Assembly (NCBI GenBank): GCA_002337005.1
Contig: DDFD01000079.1
Span: forward strand, 1-60,248
Direction of reading: 5' to 3'
From: Flavobacteriales bacterium UBA1937
GTDB lineage: Bacteria > Bacteroidota > Bacteroidia > Flavobacteriales > Weeksellaceae
DNA length: 60,248 nt
Shown here: positions 27,893 through 36,847 of the stretch, in pieces
Layout: every line of letters begins with the position of its first letter
Numbering within the stretch: position 1 is the first letter of the stretch
Position numbers and translations under genes: made by a program
The notes under the pieces: generated by a model
The model's database searches: none
Seen by the model: the letters and a program-made list of their open reading frames with translations, nothing else
What the model was told of the DNA's origin: nothing

Positions 27893-28020
27893 CTGTATTC
27901 ATTTTACTCAAGTTGGAGCATAAGCTGTATCTATTTTACGCAAGTTTGAGGCTGGGTTGTATCTTTTTTGCGCAGGTTGACAATTAACCTGTATCTTTTT
28001 TACAAACATTTTTGAAAAAT
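27893..28020. repeat. Four degenerate 32-bp tandem repeats (iteron-like)
   Basis: Units begin at 27893, 27925, 27957 and 27989, exactly 32 bp apart. The shared core is (C/T)TGTATC(T)-(A/T)-TTTTACGCAAGTT, clearest in units 1-3; unit 4 keeps only the first 14 bases. They are contiguous, with no spacers, so this is not CRISPR. The pattern resembles plasmid iterons or repeated regulator sites. No rep gene is adjacent. Confidence 0.6.
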
Positions 28021-28064
28021 GGTTACTAACCAATTAAAATAAATACAAATTTTATTTCAAATCT

Positions 28065-28072
28065 TATATTTG
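28065..28072 (+). promoter_or_regulatory. -7 promoter element of the histone-like gene
   Basis: TATATTTG matches the Bacteroidota -7 consensus TAnnTTTG and lies 25 bp upstream of the ATG. No clear TTTG at -33 is visible, so this is a partial promoter call. Confidence 0.5.
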
Positions 28073-28097
28073 CAAAATAATTTTTAATATTACTATT

Positions 28098-28274
28098 ATG
28101 AAAGAACTTATCGAAAAAATTAATGCTGAATTTGAAGCTTTTTCTAAAGAAGCGGAACAACAATCTGAAAAAGGGAACAAAGCGGCAGGAACAAGAGCAA
28201 GAAAATCAGCCTTGGAATTGAGCAAGTTATTTAAGGAATTTAGAAAAGTTTCTGTAGAAGAAGCTAAAAAATAA
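28098..28274 (+). CDS. Histone H1-like small basic protein
   Basis: This encodes 58 residues. MKELIEKINAEFEAFSKEAE is an acidic helix, then GNKAAGTRARKSALELSKL and FRKVSVEEAKK form the basic lysine/arginine helix typical of Bacteroidota H1-like DNA-binding proteins. It condenses or binds DNA non-specifically in the family. It sits between the tandem repeats and the Kdp regulator, and its own terminator follows. The gene is too short to appear in a 60-residue ORF list. Confidence 0.85.
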   Translation: MKELIEKINAEFEAFSKEAEQQSEKGNKAAGTRARKSALELSKLFKEFRKVSVEEAKK

Positions 28275-28292
28275 ATTTTCTTTGCCTATTGT

Positions 28293-28322
28293 AATCCTTG
28301 TTTCAAAAACAAGGATTTTTTA
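28293..28322 (+). terminator. Terminator of the histone-like gene
   Basis: An 11-bp stem (AATCCTTGTTT/AAACAAGGATT) with a 3-nt loop is followed by TTTTT, 19 bp after the stop. Confidence 0.85.
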
Positions 28323-28493
28323 TTAATAAATACTTTTAATTTTTTTAAATACTTAATATGTATTATCTTAAAATCTTTTCACATAAAATAACATGATTTG
28401 GTTGTGATTTCAGACGAGCAAGTGATTATTAAACTGAAAATAAAATAATTTTGTTTTAAAATTAAATATATAAATTTGCTTAAAAAAATAGTC

Positions 28494-29837
28494 TTGAGCA
28501 ATAAAATTCTTATCATCGATGACGAAGAAAAATTAAGAAACCTACTTTCAAGAATCATTGAAATGGAAGGTTTTGAAGTTTTCCAAGCCAAAGATTGTAC
28601 TTCGGGTTTAAAAATTTTAGATAAAAATGATATCGATGTGGTGATTAGCGATGTGAAATTACCAGACGGTTCAGGAGTAGATTTGGTAAAGAGCATCAAA
28701 GAAAAAAATCCTATCCCCGAAATTATTTTGCTCACCGCTTACGGAAATATTCCAGATAGTGTAACCGCCATTAAAAACGGTGCATTCGATTATCTTACAA
28801 AAGGTGATGACAACAATAAGATAATTCCGCTTATCTACAAAGCATTAGAAAAGGTTGCCCTTGCAAAAAAAGTGGCTAATTTGGAAAAAAAACTTCATAA
28901 AAATTTTTCTTTTGATACCATAGCAGGAAATTCAAAAACAATTTTTGAAATTAAAAATTTAGCAAAAAAAGTTGCCAAAACCGATACCACGGTTTTGCTT
29001 ACTGGCGAAACAGGAACGGGCAAAGAACTTTTTGCACAAGCCATACATCACGAAAGTTTGAGAAGCAAACAAAATTTTGTTGCCATCAATTGTTCAGCTT
29101 TTAGTAAAGATTTATTAGAAAATGAACTTTTCGGTCATAAAGCAGGCTCGTTTACTGGTGCCAATAAAGACCAAAAAGGACTTTTCGAAGAAGCACATAA
29201 AGGCACTTTATTTCTGGATGAAATTGGCGAGATGCCTTTGGAATTACAAGCCAAAATTTTGAGAGCATTAGAAACTGGAGAATTTCTGAAAATTGGCGAT
29301 ACCAAATCCACCAAAATTGATGTCCGCATTATTACGGCTACCAACAGAAACCTCATACAAGAGATACAGAATGGTAATTTTAGAGAAGATTTGTTTTACA
29401 GAATTTCTGCTTTCCAAATCCATATTCCTCCACTTCGTGAAAGAAGAGAAGACATACCCGAACTCATCAAAACTTTTGTTGCACAATTTGCTTATAATCA
29501 AGGAAAAAAGGTAGAGAATATTTCAGAGAATTTTATAAAAATACTCCAAAACCACTCTTGGAACGGAAATATCAGAGAATTGAAAAATATAGTGGAAAGA
29601 AGCCTGATTTTGATGGAAGGAACCGAACTTTCAAAAGAAACACTACCTTTAGAAATCCTAACAAAATCTAATTTTTTAGAAAGTAACAACCCTATTTTCA
29701 ATCTTTCAGAAATAGAAAAAAAACATATCCTAAAAATTTTAGAGCATACCCAAAATAACAAAACCAAAACTGCCGAACTTTTGGGAATTGGTACCGCAAC
29801 GCTTTACAGAAAACTTTCGGAATATGGAATTTCTTAA
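28494..29837 (+). CDS. NtrC-family sigma-54-dependent response regulator
   Basis: This encodes 447 residues from the TTG at 28494 (MSNKILIIDDEEK); a TTG at 28476 only adds six residues. The receiver has D9/D10, phospho-acceptor D53, T81 and K103. The AAA+ domain has GETGTGKE (171-178) and the sigma-54 contact loop as GSFTGA (218-223; usual form GAFTGA). A Fis-type helix-turn-helix (KTAELLGIGTATLYRKLSEY) ends the protein. Its gene precedes kdp on the same strand, about 160 bp upstream, with a terminator between. It is the likely activator of the sigma-54-like kdp promoter, replacing the OmpR-type KdpE. Confidence 0.88.
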   Translation: MSNKILIIDDEEKLRNLLSRIIEMEGFEVFQAKDCTSGLKILDKNDIDVVISDVKLPDGSGVDLVKSIKEKNPIPEIILLTAYGNIPDSVTAIKNGAFDYLTKGDDNNKIIPLIYKALEKVALAKKVANLEKKLHKNFSFDTIAGNSKTIFEIKNLAKKVAKTDTTVLLTGETGTGKELFAQAIHHESLRSKQNFVAINCSAFSKDLLENELFGHKAGSFTGANKDQKGLFEEAHKGTLFLDEIGEMPLELQAKILRALETGEFLKIGDTKSTKIDVRIITATNRNLIQEIQNGNFREDLFYRISAFQIHIPPLRERREDIPELIKTFVAQFAYNQGKKVENISENFIKILQNHSWNGNIRELKNIVERSLILMEGTELSKETLPLEILTKSNFLESNNPIFNLSEIEKKHILKILEHTQNNKTKTAELLGIGTATLYRKLSEYGIS

Positions 29838-29863
29838 AAAAATCCTATCAAAATGATAATTAC

Positions 29864-29889
29864 ACCCTCTCAAAATGAGAGGGTTTTTT
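29864..29889 (+). terminator. Terminator after the NtrC-type regulator
   Basis: A 9-bp stem (ACCCTCTCA/TGAGAGGGT) with a 3-nt loop is followed by a run of T. It separates the regulator transcript from the kdp transcript. Confidence 0.8.
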
Positions 29890-29956
29890 ATTTTAAAATA
29901 ATAGCAAAAAATTTTATTTATATACAAATCAGTCACTTAGATTAATTTTTATTTTT

Positions 29957-29972
29957 TGGTTAAAGAATTGAG
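29957..29972 (+). promoter_or_regulatory. Sigma-54-like (-24/-12) promoter of the kdp operon
   Basis: TGGTTAAAGAATTGAG aligns with the -24/-12 consensus TGGCAC-N5-TTGCW: TGG and TTG are exact with correct spacing, and the C of GC is A. It lies 25 bp upstream of the first small ORF. It fits regulation by the adjacent NtrC-type protein; the activity is inferred. Confidence 0.5.
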
Positions 29973-29997
29973 TATAGCAAACCAAAATATTTACGCT

Positions 29998-30084
29998 ATG
30001 ATTACAACAATTCTTTTAACCCTGCTCGGAATCTTGGGATTCATCTTATTTTTTCGTTCCATTCAATTTTTTGAAAAAATCTAA
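29998..30084 (+). CDS. Membrane microprotein 1 of the kdp operon (28 aa)
   Basis: ATG at 29998 begins MITTILLTLLGILGFILFFR and ends SIQFFEKI. It has one transmembrane helix and 28 residues. It resembles a KdpF-like subunit in size and place. It is 3 bp before the next small ORF. Confidence 0.6.
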   Translation: MITTILLTLLGILGFILFFRSIQFFEKI

Positions 30085-30087
30085 ATT

Positions 30088-30165
30088 ATGACACTATTAT
30101 TTATCGTTGCCATTGCAGTTTTTGCATATATGTGCTATGTACTTTTAAAACCAGAAAAATTCTAA
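30088..30165 (+). CDS. kdpF: KdpF, small subunit of the Kdp K+-ATPase (25 aa)
   Basis: This encodes 25 residues: one transmembrane helix followed by YVLLKPEKF, the usual KdpF C-terminal signature. KdpF stabilises the KdpABC complex in the inner membrane. The ORF follows microprotein 1 by 3 bp and precedes microprotein 3 by 1 bp. Confidence 0.8.
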   Translation: MTLLFIVAIAVFAYMCYVLLKPEKF

Positions 30166-30166
30166 A

Positions 30167-30274
30167 ATGAATGTCCAGAAAACAAAAACCTATTTACTCT
30201 TAGTAATAATTTGCTTGTTTTTACTGGCTTTTATTGGGCTACTTTTATTAAGACTAAAACTATTATTTAATTAA
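30167..30274 (+). CDS. Membrane microprotein 3 of the kdp operon (35 aa)
   Basis: This encodes 35 residues: MNVQKTKTYLL, then a single transmembrane helix (VIICLFLLAFIGLLLLRL) and LKLLFN. The stop is 1 bp before the kdpA start, so it is translated just before KdpA. It is not a known Kdp subunit. Confidence 0.55.
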   Translation: MNVQKTKTYLLLVIICLFLLAFIGLLLLRLKLLFN

Positions 30275-30275
30275 A

Positions 30276-31976
30276 ATGAATACAGAAATACTAGGAATAA
30301 TCCTAATGTTTGGTTTGGTAGTTGCAATTGCCATTCCACTCGGAAAATACATCAGTAAAGTTTTTCAAGGAGAAAAAACTTGGCTAGATTTTATGATGAA
30401 TCCTTTGGATAATATTATTTATAAATCTGGAGGCATTAATCCAAATAAACAAATGAATTGGAAGCAACATTTGTTAGCAATGCTTTCCATCAATTTGGTT
30501 TGGTTTATACTTACAATGCTTGTTCTTACCAATATGAGTTGGCTTCCGCTAAATCCAGATAAAAACCCTTCAATGAGTGGAGATTTGGCATTTAATACCG
30601 CCATAAGTTTCATTGCCAATACTAATTTACAACACTATTCTGGCGAAACAGGAATCTCCTATTTAGGACAAATGTTGCTAATGCTTTGGCAGTTTTTTAG
30701 TGCTGGAATCGGGATTGCAATGGCAGCAGTTTTATTCAGCGCCATGCGTGAAAAAACGACTACAGAGTTAGGCAATTTTTATTTTTATTTCGTAAGAAGT
30801 TGCACCCGAATTTTATTGCCAATTTCTATTGTGGTGGCAAGTATTTTTGTTTTCAATGGGATGCCAATGACATTTGATGGAAAAGCAAAAATGACTACAC
30901 TTCAAGGCGATAACATACAAGTAAGCCAAGGTCCTGTTGCAAGTTTTGTAGCAATAAAACATTTGGGGACCAATGGCGGCGGATTTTTCGGAGCCAACTC
31001 GGCTCATCCGTTTGAAAATCCTAATTATCTTACCAACATAGTAGAAATGGTAGTGCAGATGCTTATTCCTTTAGCCTTAATTTTTACATTAGGTTTTATG
31101 CTTAAAAGGAGAAAATTGTCTTGGACTATTTTTGGAGTGATGACTATCGGTTTTTTATTATTGACCATTCCTACCATTATGGCAGAAAACGGAGGAAATC
31201 CTGCTATTTCAAAAATGGGTATCAATCAACATCTCGGAAGTATGGAAGGAAAAGAAATTCGTTTTGGCACACCTGCTTCTGCCTATTGGAGCATCGCAAC
31301 CACCGTAATTTCTACAGGAAGTGTAAACAGTATGCACGATAGTTTCACGCCTTTAAGTGGAATGAACCAAATGCTCGGAATGATGGTAAATGCGTTCTAT
31401 GGCGGTTGTGGTGTAGGAATGCTCAATTTCTATATTTTCATTATTCTGGCTGTATTCATCAGTGGTTTGATGGTGGGTAGAACCCCCGAGTTTTTAGGAA
31501 AAAAAATTGAAGCCAAAGAAATGAAAATCGCCATGATTGTGGCACTCTTACATCCTTTCTTAATTTTGGTGGGAACAGCAATTTCAAGTTATCTCTACAA
31601 TATTAATCCACAAGTAAATGCAGGTTGGTTGGCTAATCCAAATTTCCACGGATTTAGCGAAATGTTGTACGAATTTACTTCGTCTAGTGCTAATAATGGA
31701 AGTGGTTTTGAAGGTTTGGGCGATAATGTTCCGCTTTGGAATATCGCTTGCGGAATCGTAATGCTTATTGGAAGATTTTTGCCAATAATTGGTCCAATTG
31801 CAATTGCAGGAATTTTGGCAAATAAAAAATATATTCCAGAAAGCAACGGTACTTTAAAAACCGATACTGCAACTTTTGGTTTGATGGTTTTTGCCGTAAT
31901 AGCGATTGTCGCTGCACTTTCCTTCTTCCCAGCATTAGCATTGGGACCTATCGCAGAATATTTTACCCTTAAATAA
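30276..31976 (+). CDS. kdpA: KdpA, potassium-binding and translocating subunit
   Basis: This encodes 566 residues with about ten transmembrane helices. KdpA is the K+ channel-like subunit of the P-type KdpFABC complex in the inner membrane. Selectivity-filter-like repeats are visible, for example HLGTNGGGFFGANSAHPF, SVNSMHDSFTPLSG and STGSVNS. The length equals that of the family (about 560). It begins 1 bp after microprotein 3 and is followed after 11 bp by kdpB. Confidence 0.95.
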   Translation: MNTEILGIILMFGLVVAIAIPLGKYISKVFQGEKTWLDFMMNPLDNIIYKSGGINPNKQMNWKQHLLAMLSINLVWFILTMLVLTNMSWLPLNPDKNPSMSGDLAFNTAISFIANTNLQHYSGETGISYLGQMLLMLWQFFSAGIGIAMAAVLFSAMREKTTTELGNFYFYFVRSCTRILLPISIVVASIFVFNGMPMTFDGKAKMTTLQGDNIQVSQGPVASFVAIKHLGTNGGGFFGANSAHPFENPNYLTNIVEMVVQMLIPLALIFTLGFMLKRRKLSWTIFGVMTIGFLLLTIPTIMAENGGNPAISKMGINQHLGSMEGKEIRFGTPASAYWSIATTVISTGSVNSMHDSFTPLSGMNQMLGMMVNAFYGGCGVGMLNFYIFIILAVFISGLMVGRTPEFLGKKIEAKEMKIAMIVALLHPFLILVGTAISSYLYNINPQVNAGWLANPNFHGFSEMLYEFTSSSANNGSGFEGLGDNVPLWNIACGIVMLIGRFLPIIGPIAIAGILANKKYIPESNGTLKTDTATFGLMVFAVIAIVAALSFFPALALGPIAEYFTLK

Positions 31977-31987
31977 ATTTTAAAGAA

Positions 31988-34000
31988 ATGTCAACTAATA
32001 ATACTTCTTTATTTCAAAAAGATTTAATGAAAGAGGCTTTCAGAGAATCTTTTATAAAATTAAATCCAAAATTAATGTTCCGAAATCCTGTAATGTTTAC
32101 GGTAGAAATAGGAACTTTTGTAATGTTCGTAGTTTGTATATGGATTTTATTAGGCGAAAAATCGCAAGGTAGTTTCGCCTATAACTTCACTATATTTTCA
32201 GTACTATTTTTAACGCTTTTATTTGCGAATTTTGCTGAAGCCATCGCCGAAGCCAGAGGAAAAGCACAAGCCGACAGTTTGCGGAGAACAAGGGAAGAAA
32301 CGCCTGCAAAATTAGAAAACGGAGAAACCATTTCTTCTTCAAAACTAAAAAAAGGAGATGTATTTGTTTGTGAATCTGGTGATGTAATTCCGTCTGATGG
32401 TGAAATTATCGAAGGTTTGGCAACTATTGATGAAAGTGCTATCACAGGCGAATCTGCTCCCGTAATTCGGGAAGCAGGTGGCGATAAAAGTTCGGTAACT
32501 GGCGGAACAAAAGTACTTTCAGACAAAATAAAAGTACAAGTTACCACCAATCCTGGTGAAAGTTTTTTGGATAAAATGATTGCTTTGGTAGAAGGGGCAA
32601 GCCGACAAAAAACACCGAACGAAATTGCGCTAACCATACTTTTAGCAGGCTTTACATTGGTTTTCATCATCGTTACCATTACCTTAAAACCATTTGCAGA
32701 TTTTGCAAACGCACCAATAACCATTGCATCGTTTATTTCATTATTTGTTTGCCTTATTCCTACTACAATAGGCGGTTTGCTTTCCGCAATTGGTATTGCG
32801 GGAATGGACAGAGCTTTGCGCGCTAATGTCATTACAAAAAGTGGCAAAGCGGTAGAAACTGCGGGAGATATTGATGTACTTTTATTAGACAAAACAGGTA
32901 CCATTACCATAGGAAATAGAAAAGCCACACATTTTTATCCAGCAAATGGTGTAGATGAAAATAATTTTATAAAAGATGTGGTGCTAAGTTCAATGGCAGA
33001 TGAAACGCCAGAAGGAAAATCGATAATTGAATTAGCAAACATCAACCCATTAAATTATAATATTCAAAATCCTGTTTATATAAAATTCACTGCGGAAACT
33101 AGAAGTTCTGGAATTGATTTTGAAAATACAAGAATTAGAAAAGGAGCATCTGATGCAATGAAAAAACTCACAGAAAGTGCTGGTTACAACTTTCCTATAG
33201 AAGTTAACGAAAGAGTTACTGAAATTTCTAAAAATGGAGGAACCCCTTTGGTAGTTACCGAAAATGAAAAAGTAATGGGCGTAATAGAATTACAAGACAT
33301 TATAAAAACAGGAATTCAGGAGCGTTTTGAACGTTTGCGAAAAATGGGCATTAAAACCGTAATGGTAACAGGAGACAATCCTTTAACAGCAAAATTTATC
33401 GCCAATAAAGCAGGTGTAGATGATTTTATTGCAGAAGCAAAACCTGAAGATAAAATGAACTACATTAAAAAAGAACAACAAGAAGGACGTTTGGTAGCAA
33501 TGATGGGAGATGGAACAAACGATGCACCAGCACTGGCTCAAGCAGATGTGGGCGTAGCCATGAATAGTGGAACACAGGCTGCCAAAGAAGCAGGAAATAT
33601 GGTAGATTTAGATAACGACCCTACCAAATTAATTGAAGTAGTAGAAATTGGTAAACAATTATTGATGACACGAGGAACGCTTACTACGTTTAGTATTGCG
33701 AATGATGTAGCCAAATATTTTGCGATAATTCCTGCATTGTTTATTCTTGCGATTCCATCTTTGAATGCACTCAACATCATGCATTTGCACAGTCCAGAAA
33801 GTGCAATTCTTTCTGCGGTTATTTTCAATGCAATTATTATCCCGATGCTGATTCCTTTGGCTTTGAAAGGTGTTGCTTACAAGCCAATTGGCGCAAGTGC
33901 TTTATTGAGAAGAAACCTTTTAATTTATGGCTTAGGAGGCGTTATTGTACCTTTCATTGGCATCAAATTAATTGATTTGTTAGTCTCTATCTTTATGTAA
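31988..34000 (+). CDS. kdpB: KdpB, P-type ATPase subunit
   Basis: This encodes 670 residues, a P1A-type ATPase. TGES is at 153-156, the phosphorylated aspartate D301 is in DKTGT, and GDGTNDAPALAQADVGVAM is the hinge motif. The transmembrane region is family-like. KdpB hydrolyses ATP to drive K+ uptake through KdpA. It is cotranscribed with kdpA and kdpC. No deviation from the family is apparent. Confidence 0.95.
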   Translation: MSTNNTSLFQKDLMKEAFRESFIKLNPKLMFRNPVMFTVEIGTFVMFVVCIWILLGEKSQGSFAYNFTIFSVLFLTLLFANFAEAIAEARGKAQADSLRRTREETPAKLENGETISSSKLKKGDVFVCESGDVIPSDGEIIEGLATIDESAITGESAPVIREAGGDKSSVTGGTKVLSDKIKVQVTTNPGESFLDKMIALVEGASRQKTPNEIALTILLAGFTLVFIIVTITLKPFADFANAPITIASFISLFVCLIPTTIGGLLSAIGIAGMDRALRANVITKSGKAVETAGDIDVLLLDKTGTITIGNRKATHFYPANGVDENNFIKDVVLSSMADETPEGKSIIELANINPLNYNIQNPVYIKFTAETRSSGIDFENTRIRKGASDAMKKLTESAGYNFPIEVNERVTEISKNGGTPLVVTENEKVMGVIELQDIIKTGIQERFERLRKMGIKTVMVTGDNPLTAKFIANKAGVDDFIAEAKPEDKMNYIKKEQQEGRLVAMMGDGTNDAPALAQADVGVAMNSGTQAAKEAGNMVDLDNDPTKLIEVVEIGKQLLMTRGTLTTFSIANDVAKYFAIIPALFILAIPSLNALNIMHLHSPESAILSAVIFNAIIIPMLIPLALKGVAYKPIGASALLRRNLLIYGLGGVIVPFIGIKLIDLLVSIFM

Positions 34001-34015
34001 TTTAAATTTAAAAAA

Positions 34016-34576
34016 ATGAAATCTTATATATTTTCCTCAATTCGACTTACTTTTATACTTGCAATTATATTTATTGGTGGTTATTCACTAGTGATTTTAG
34101 GAATTGCGCAGTTGTCACCCAACAAAGGAAAAGGTGAAATTATCACCCAAAATGATAGAACATATTATACAAATATTGGTCAAAAATTTACAGATGACAA
34201 ATATTTTTGGTCTCGTCCTTCGGCGGTAGATTACAATGCTTCGGGAAGCGCAGGAAGCAATAAAGCACCAAGCAATCCCGATTATTTGAAAGAAGTTCAA
34301 AAAAGAATCGATTATTTTTTGGTACACAATCCAGAAATTAAAAAAAGTGAAATTCCAAGTGAAATGGTTACTGCAAGCGGAAGCGGTTTAGATCCTGATA
34401 TTTCTGTAGCATCAGCAAATATTCAAATAAAAAGAATTTCAAAAATTAGAACCATTCCCGAAGCGAATTTAAAGCAACTCATTCTATCAAACACCGAAAA
34501 ACCTTTGCTGGGACTTTTCGGACCTGAAAAAATAAATGTATTGAAACTCAACTTGGCTTTAGACCAATTGAAATAA
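34016..34576 (+). CDS. kdpC: KdpC subunit
   Basis: This encodes 186 residues with one N-terminal transmembrane helix and a soluble domain carrying the family motif DKYFWSRPSAVDYNASGSAG. KdpC assists ATP binding by KdpB. Its start is 15 bp after the kdpB stop. The porin gene follows after 10 bp. Confidence 0.93.
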   Translation: MKSYIFSSIRLTFILAIIFIGGYSLVILGIAQLSPNKGKGEIITQNDRTYYTNIGQKFTDDKYFWSRPSAVDYNASGSAGSNKAPSNPDYLKEVQKRIDYFLVHNPEIKKSEIPSEMVTASGSGLDPDISVASANIQIKRISKIRTIPEANLKQLILSNTEKPLLGLFGPEKINVLKLNLALDQLK

Positions 34577-34586
34577 TTATTTAGAC

Positions 34587-35675
34587 ATGAAAAAAATAAA
34601 ATTAATTACATATATAGTTGCGGCATTATCTTTAAACTTTGCAAAAGCACAAACTGGTGGTGAAAAGAAGACGCTTAATTTTAGTGGCTATATTGAGGCG
34701 TATTATGTAGCAGATTTCAACAAACCCTTGAATCACATTCGTCCTTCTTTTATCTATTCTCACAATCTTGCTAATGAATTTGCCATCAATTTGAGTTTTG
34801 TAAAAAGCAGTTATCAAACCGAAAATGTGAGAGCAAATCTGGCATTGGCTGTTGGTACTTATATGAATGCAAACTATTCTGCAGAACCTGGCGTTTTAAA
34901 AAATATTTTGGAAGCCAATGTAGGAATAAAGCTTTCAAAAGAGAGCAATCTTTGGCTAGATGCAGGAGTTATGCCTTCTCATATCGGTTTTGAAAGTGCT
35001 GTTTCTAAAGATTGTTGGAGTCTTACGAGAAGTATATTGGCAGAAAATTCGCCCTATTTTGAAACTGGAGCAAGAATTTCTTATACTTCCAAAAATGAAA
35101 AATGGTATATTGCTGGACTTTTGCTAAATGGTTGGCAAAGAATTCAAATGGTTGATGGTAATAGTACGCCTTCTTTTGGGCATCAAATCACATATAAACC
35201 AAATGAAAAACTCACGCTTAATAGCAGTTCATTCATTGGAAACGATAAAGTAGATAAAGAAAGCAAAATGCGATATTTTCATAATTTTTATACCATTTAT
35301 CAAGCGACTGAAAAAATAGGATTTACAGCGGGATTTGATATCGGAACAGAACAAAAATTCCATAAAAGCAACCAATATAATACATGGTATTCTCCTGTTT
35401 TAATATGTAGAATAACGCCCAATTCAAAATCTGCAATTGCTGGAAGAATAGAATATTACAGCGATAAAAATGGTGCTATTATTCCAACAGAAACAGAAAA
35501 TGGTTTTAAAACATTAGGATATTCAGTAAATTACGATTATAAAGTTTCGGAAAATGCGGTTTGGAGAATCGAAGCACGAAATCTTCAAAGTAAAGACGAT
35601 ATTTTCTTGAATAAAGATAATACCGTCTTGAATAATAATTTTTTTATAACGACTTCAGTTGCTGTATCGTTTTAA
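34587..35675 (+). CDS. Outer-membrane beta-barrel porin of the kdp operon
   Basis: This encodes 362 residues with a signal peptide (MKKIKLITYIVAALSLNFAKAQ). The barrel is of the OmpL-like/putative-porin type, with repeated amphipathic strands (FSGYIEAYYVADFNKP, ALAVGTYMNANYS) and a C-terminal FFITTSVAVSF. It is placed between kdpC and kdpD on the same strand, 10 bp downstream of kdpC, so it probably brings K+ or a related ion across the outer membrane. Its specificity is an inference from context. Confidence 0.8.
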   Translation: MKKIKLITYIVAALSLNFAKAQTGGEKKTLNFSGYIEAYYVADFNKPLNHIRPSFIYSHNLANEFAINLSFVKSSYQTENVRANLALAVGTYMNANYSAEPGVLKNILEANVGIKLSKESNLWLDAGVMPSHIGFESAVSKDCWSLTRSILAENSPYFETGARISYTSKNEKWYIAGLLLNGWQRIQMVDGNSTPSFGHQITYKPNEKLTLNSSSFIGNDKVDKESKMRYFHNFYTIYQATEKIGFTAGFDIGTEQKFHKSNQYNTWYSPVLICRITPNSKSAIAGRIEYYSDKNGAIIPTETENGFKTLGYSVNYDYKVSENAVWRIEARNLQSKDDIFLNKDNTVLNNNFFITTSVAVSF

Positions 35676-35705
35676 AATTAAATAAATTAGCTAATCTCTT
35701 TAGAA

Positions 35706-36830
35706 ATGGAAGAAAACCGAAAATCTGCTCAAGAGTTTTTAGACCTTATCAAAAAATCGAAACGAGGAAAATTTAAAGTTTATATCGGTATGAGCGCAGG
35801 TGTAGGGAAATCTTATCGAATGTTGAAAGAAGCTCATACTATGGTAAAAAACGGCATTGATGTAAAAATTGGCTATATTGAAACCCACAAAAGAGCTGAT
35901 ACAGAAAGAATTTCGGAAGGTCTTCCCATTATTCCCAGAAAAAAAATTTTCTACAAAGGCAAAGAATTAGAAGAAATGGATTTGGATGCTATTATTGCAC
36001 AGCATCCTGAAGTGGTAATTGTAGATGAATTGGCACATACCAATATTGAAGGAAGCAAAAACGAAAAACGCTGGCAAGATGTGATGGAAATTTTAGAGGC
36101 AGGAATTAATGTGATTTCTGCCGTAAATATTCAGCATATTGAAAGCCTTAATGATGATGTAAAAAAAATTACAGGAGTTGAGGTGAAAGAACGCGTTCCC
36201 GATAGTGTTTTGGCGCAGGCGGATGAAGTGGTGAATATAGATTTAACCGCAGATGAACTGGTAACACGTTTAAAAGAAGGCAAAATATATACACCTGATA
36301 AAGTAGAAACGGCTTTAAAAAATTTCTTCCAAAATGAGCACATTCTTCAATTGCGTGAATTGGCTCTGAAAGAAGTTGCCTCGCAAGTTGAAAGAAAAGT
36401 AGAGTCTGAAGTGAAAAAAGAAAACGGGCTTACTGCTGAAAAATTTTTAGCCTGTATTAGTTCCAACGAAAAGACAGCCAAAAACATTATCCGAAAAACA
36501 GCACGACTTGCCAATTACTACAATAGCAAATGGTTTGTTTTATATGTGCAAACCCCAAAAGAAAACCCTGACAAGATTGCGTTAGACAAACAACGCCACC
36601 TCATCAACAATTTTAAATTGGCTACAGAATTAGGTGCAGAAATTATAAAAATTGAAAGCATTGATGTAGTGAAAGGTATTGTTCAGCAGGCGGAAGAAAG
36701 AAAAATTACCACTGTTTGTATGGGAACTCCACATTTCAATATTTTTAAAATTATACTAGCAACAAGCACCTTTAACGATTTATTGAAAAAACTTTCTACC
36801 AGCAATATAGATTTAATTATTTTAAGTTAA
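35706..36830 (+). CDS. kdpD: KdpD N-terminal sensor domain as a stand-alone protein
   Basis: This encodes 374 residues, only the N-terminal KdpD module: Walker A GMSAGVGKS (28-36), Walker-B-like VDELAHTN (about 105), and a USP-like domain at about 240-374. The transmembrane and kinase parts of E. coli KdpD are absent and are encoded by a separate histidine kinase gene 17 bp downstream. So this is a split KdpD. It binds nucleotide in the family and may modulate the kinase. Confidence 0.88.
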   Translation: MEENRKSAQEFLDLIKKSKRGKFKVYIGMSAGVGKSYRMLKEAHTMVKNGIDVKIGYIETHKRADTERISEGLPIIPRKKIFYKGKELEEMDLDAIIAQHPEVVIVDELAHTNIEGSKNEKRWQDVMEILEAGINVISAVNIQHIESLNDDVKKITGVEVKERVPDSVLAQADEVVNIDLTADELVTRLKEGKIYTPDKVETALKNFFQNEHILQLRELALKEVASQVERKVESEVKKENGLTAEKFLACISSNEKTAKNIIRKTARLANYYNSKWFVLYVQTPKENPDKIALDKQRHLINNFKLATELGAEIIKIESIDVVKGIVQQAEERKITTVCMGTPHFNIFKIILATSTFNDLLKKLSTSNIDLIILS

Positions 36831-36847
36831 ATACTATCTTTGACATT

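Noticed and set aside
27893..28020. CRISPR-like array
   Set aside because: The 32-bp units are contiguous with no spacers, they decay along the array and no cas gene is near.
32179..32928. 249-codon open frame antisense to kdpB
   Set aside because: It lies fully inside kdpB, has no family-like sequence and mirrors the codon bias of the sense strand.
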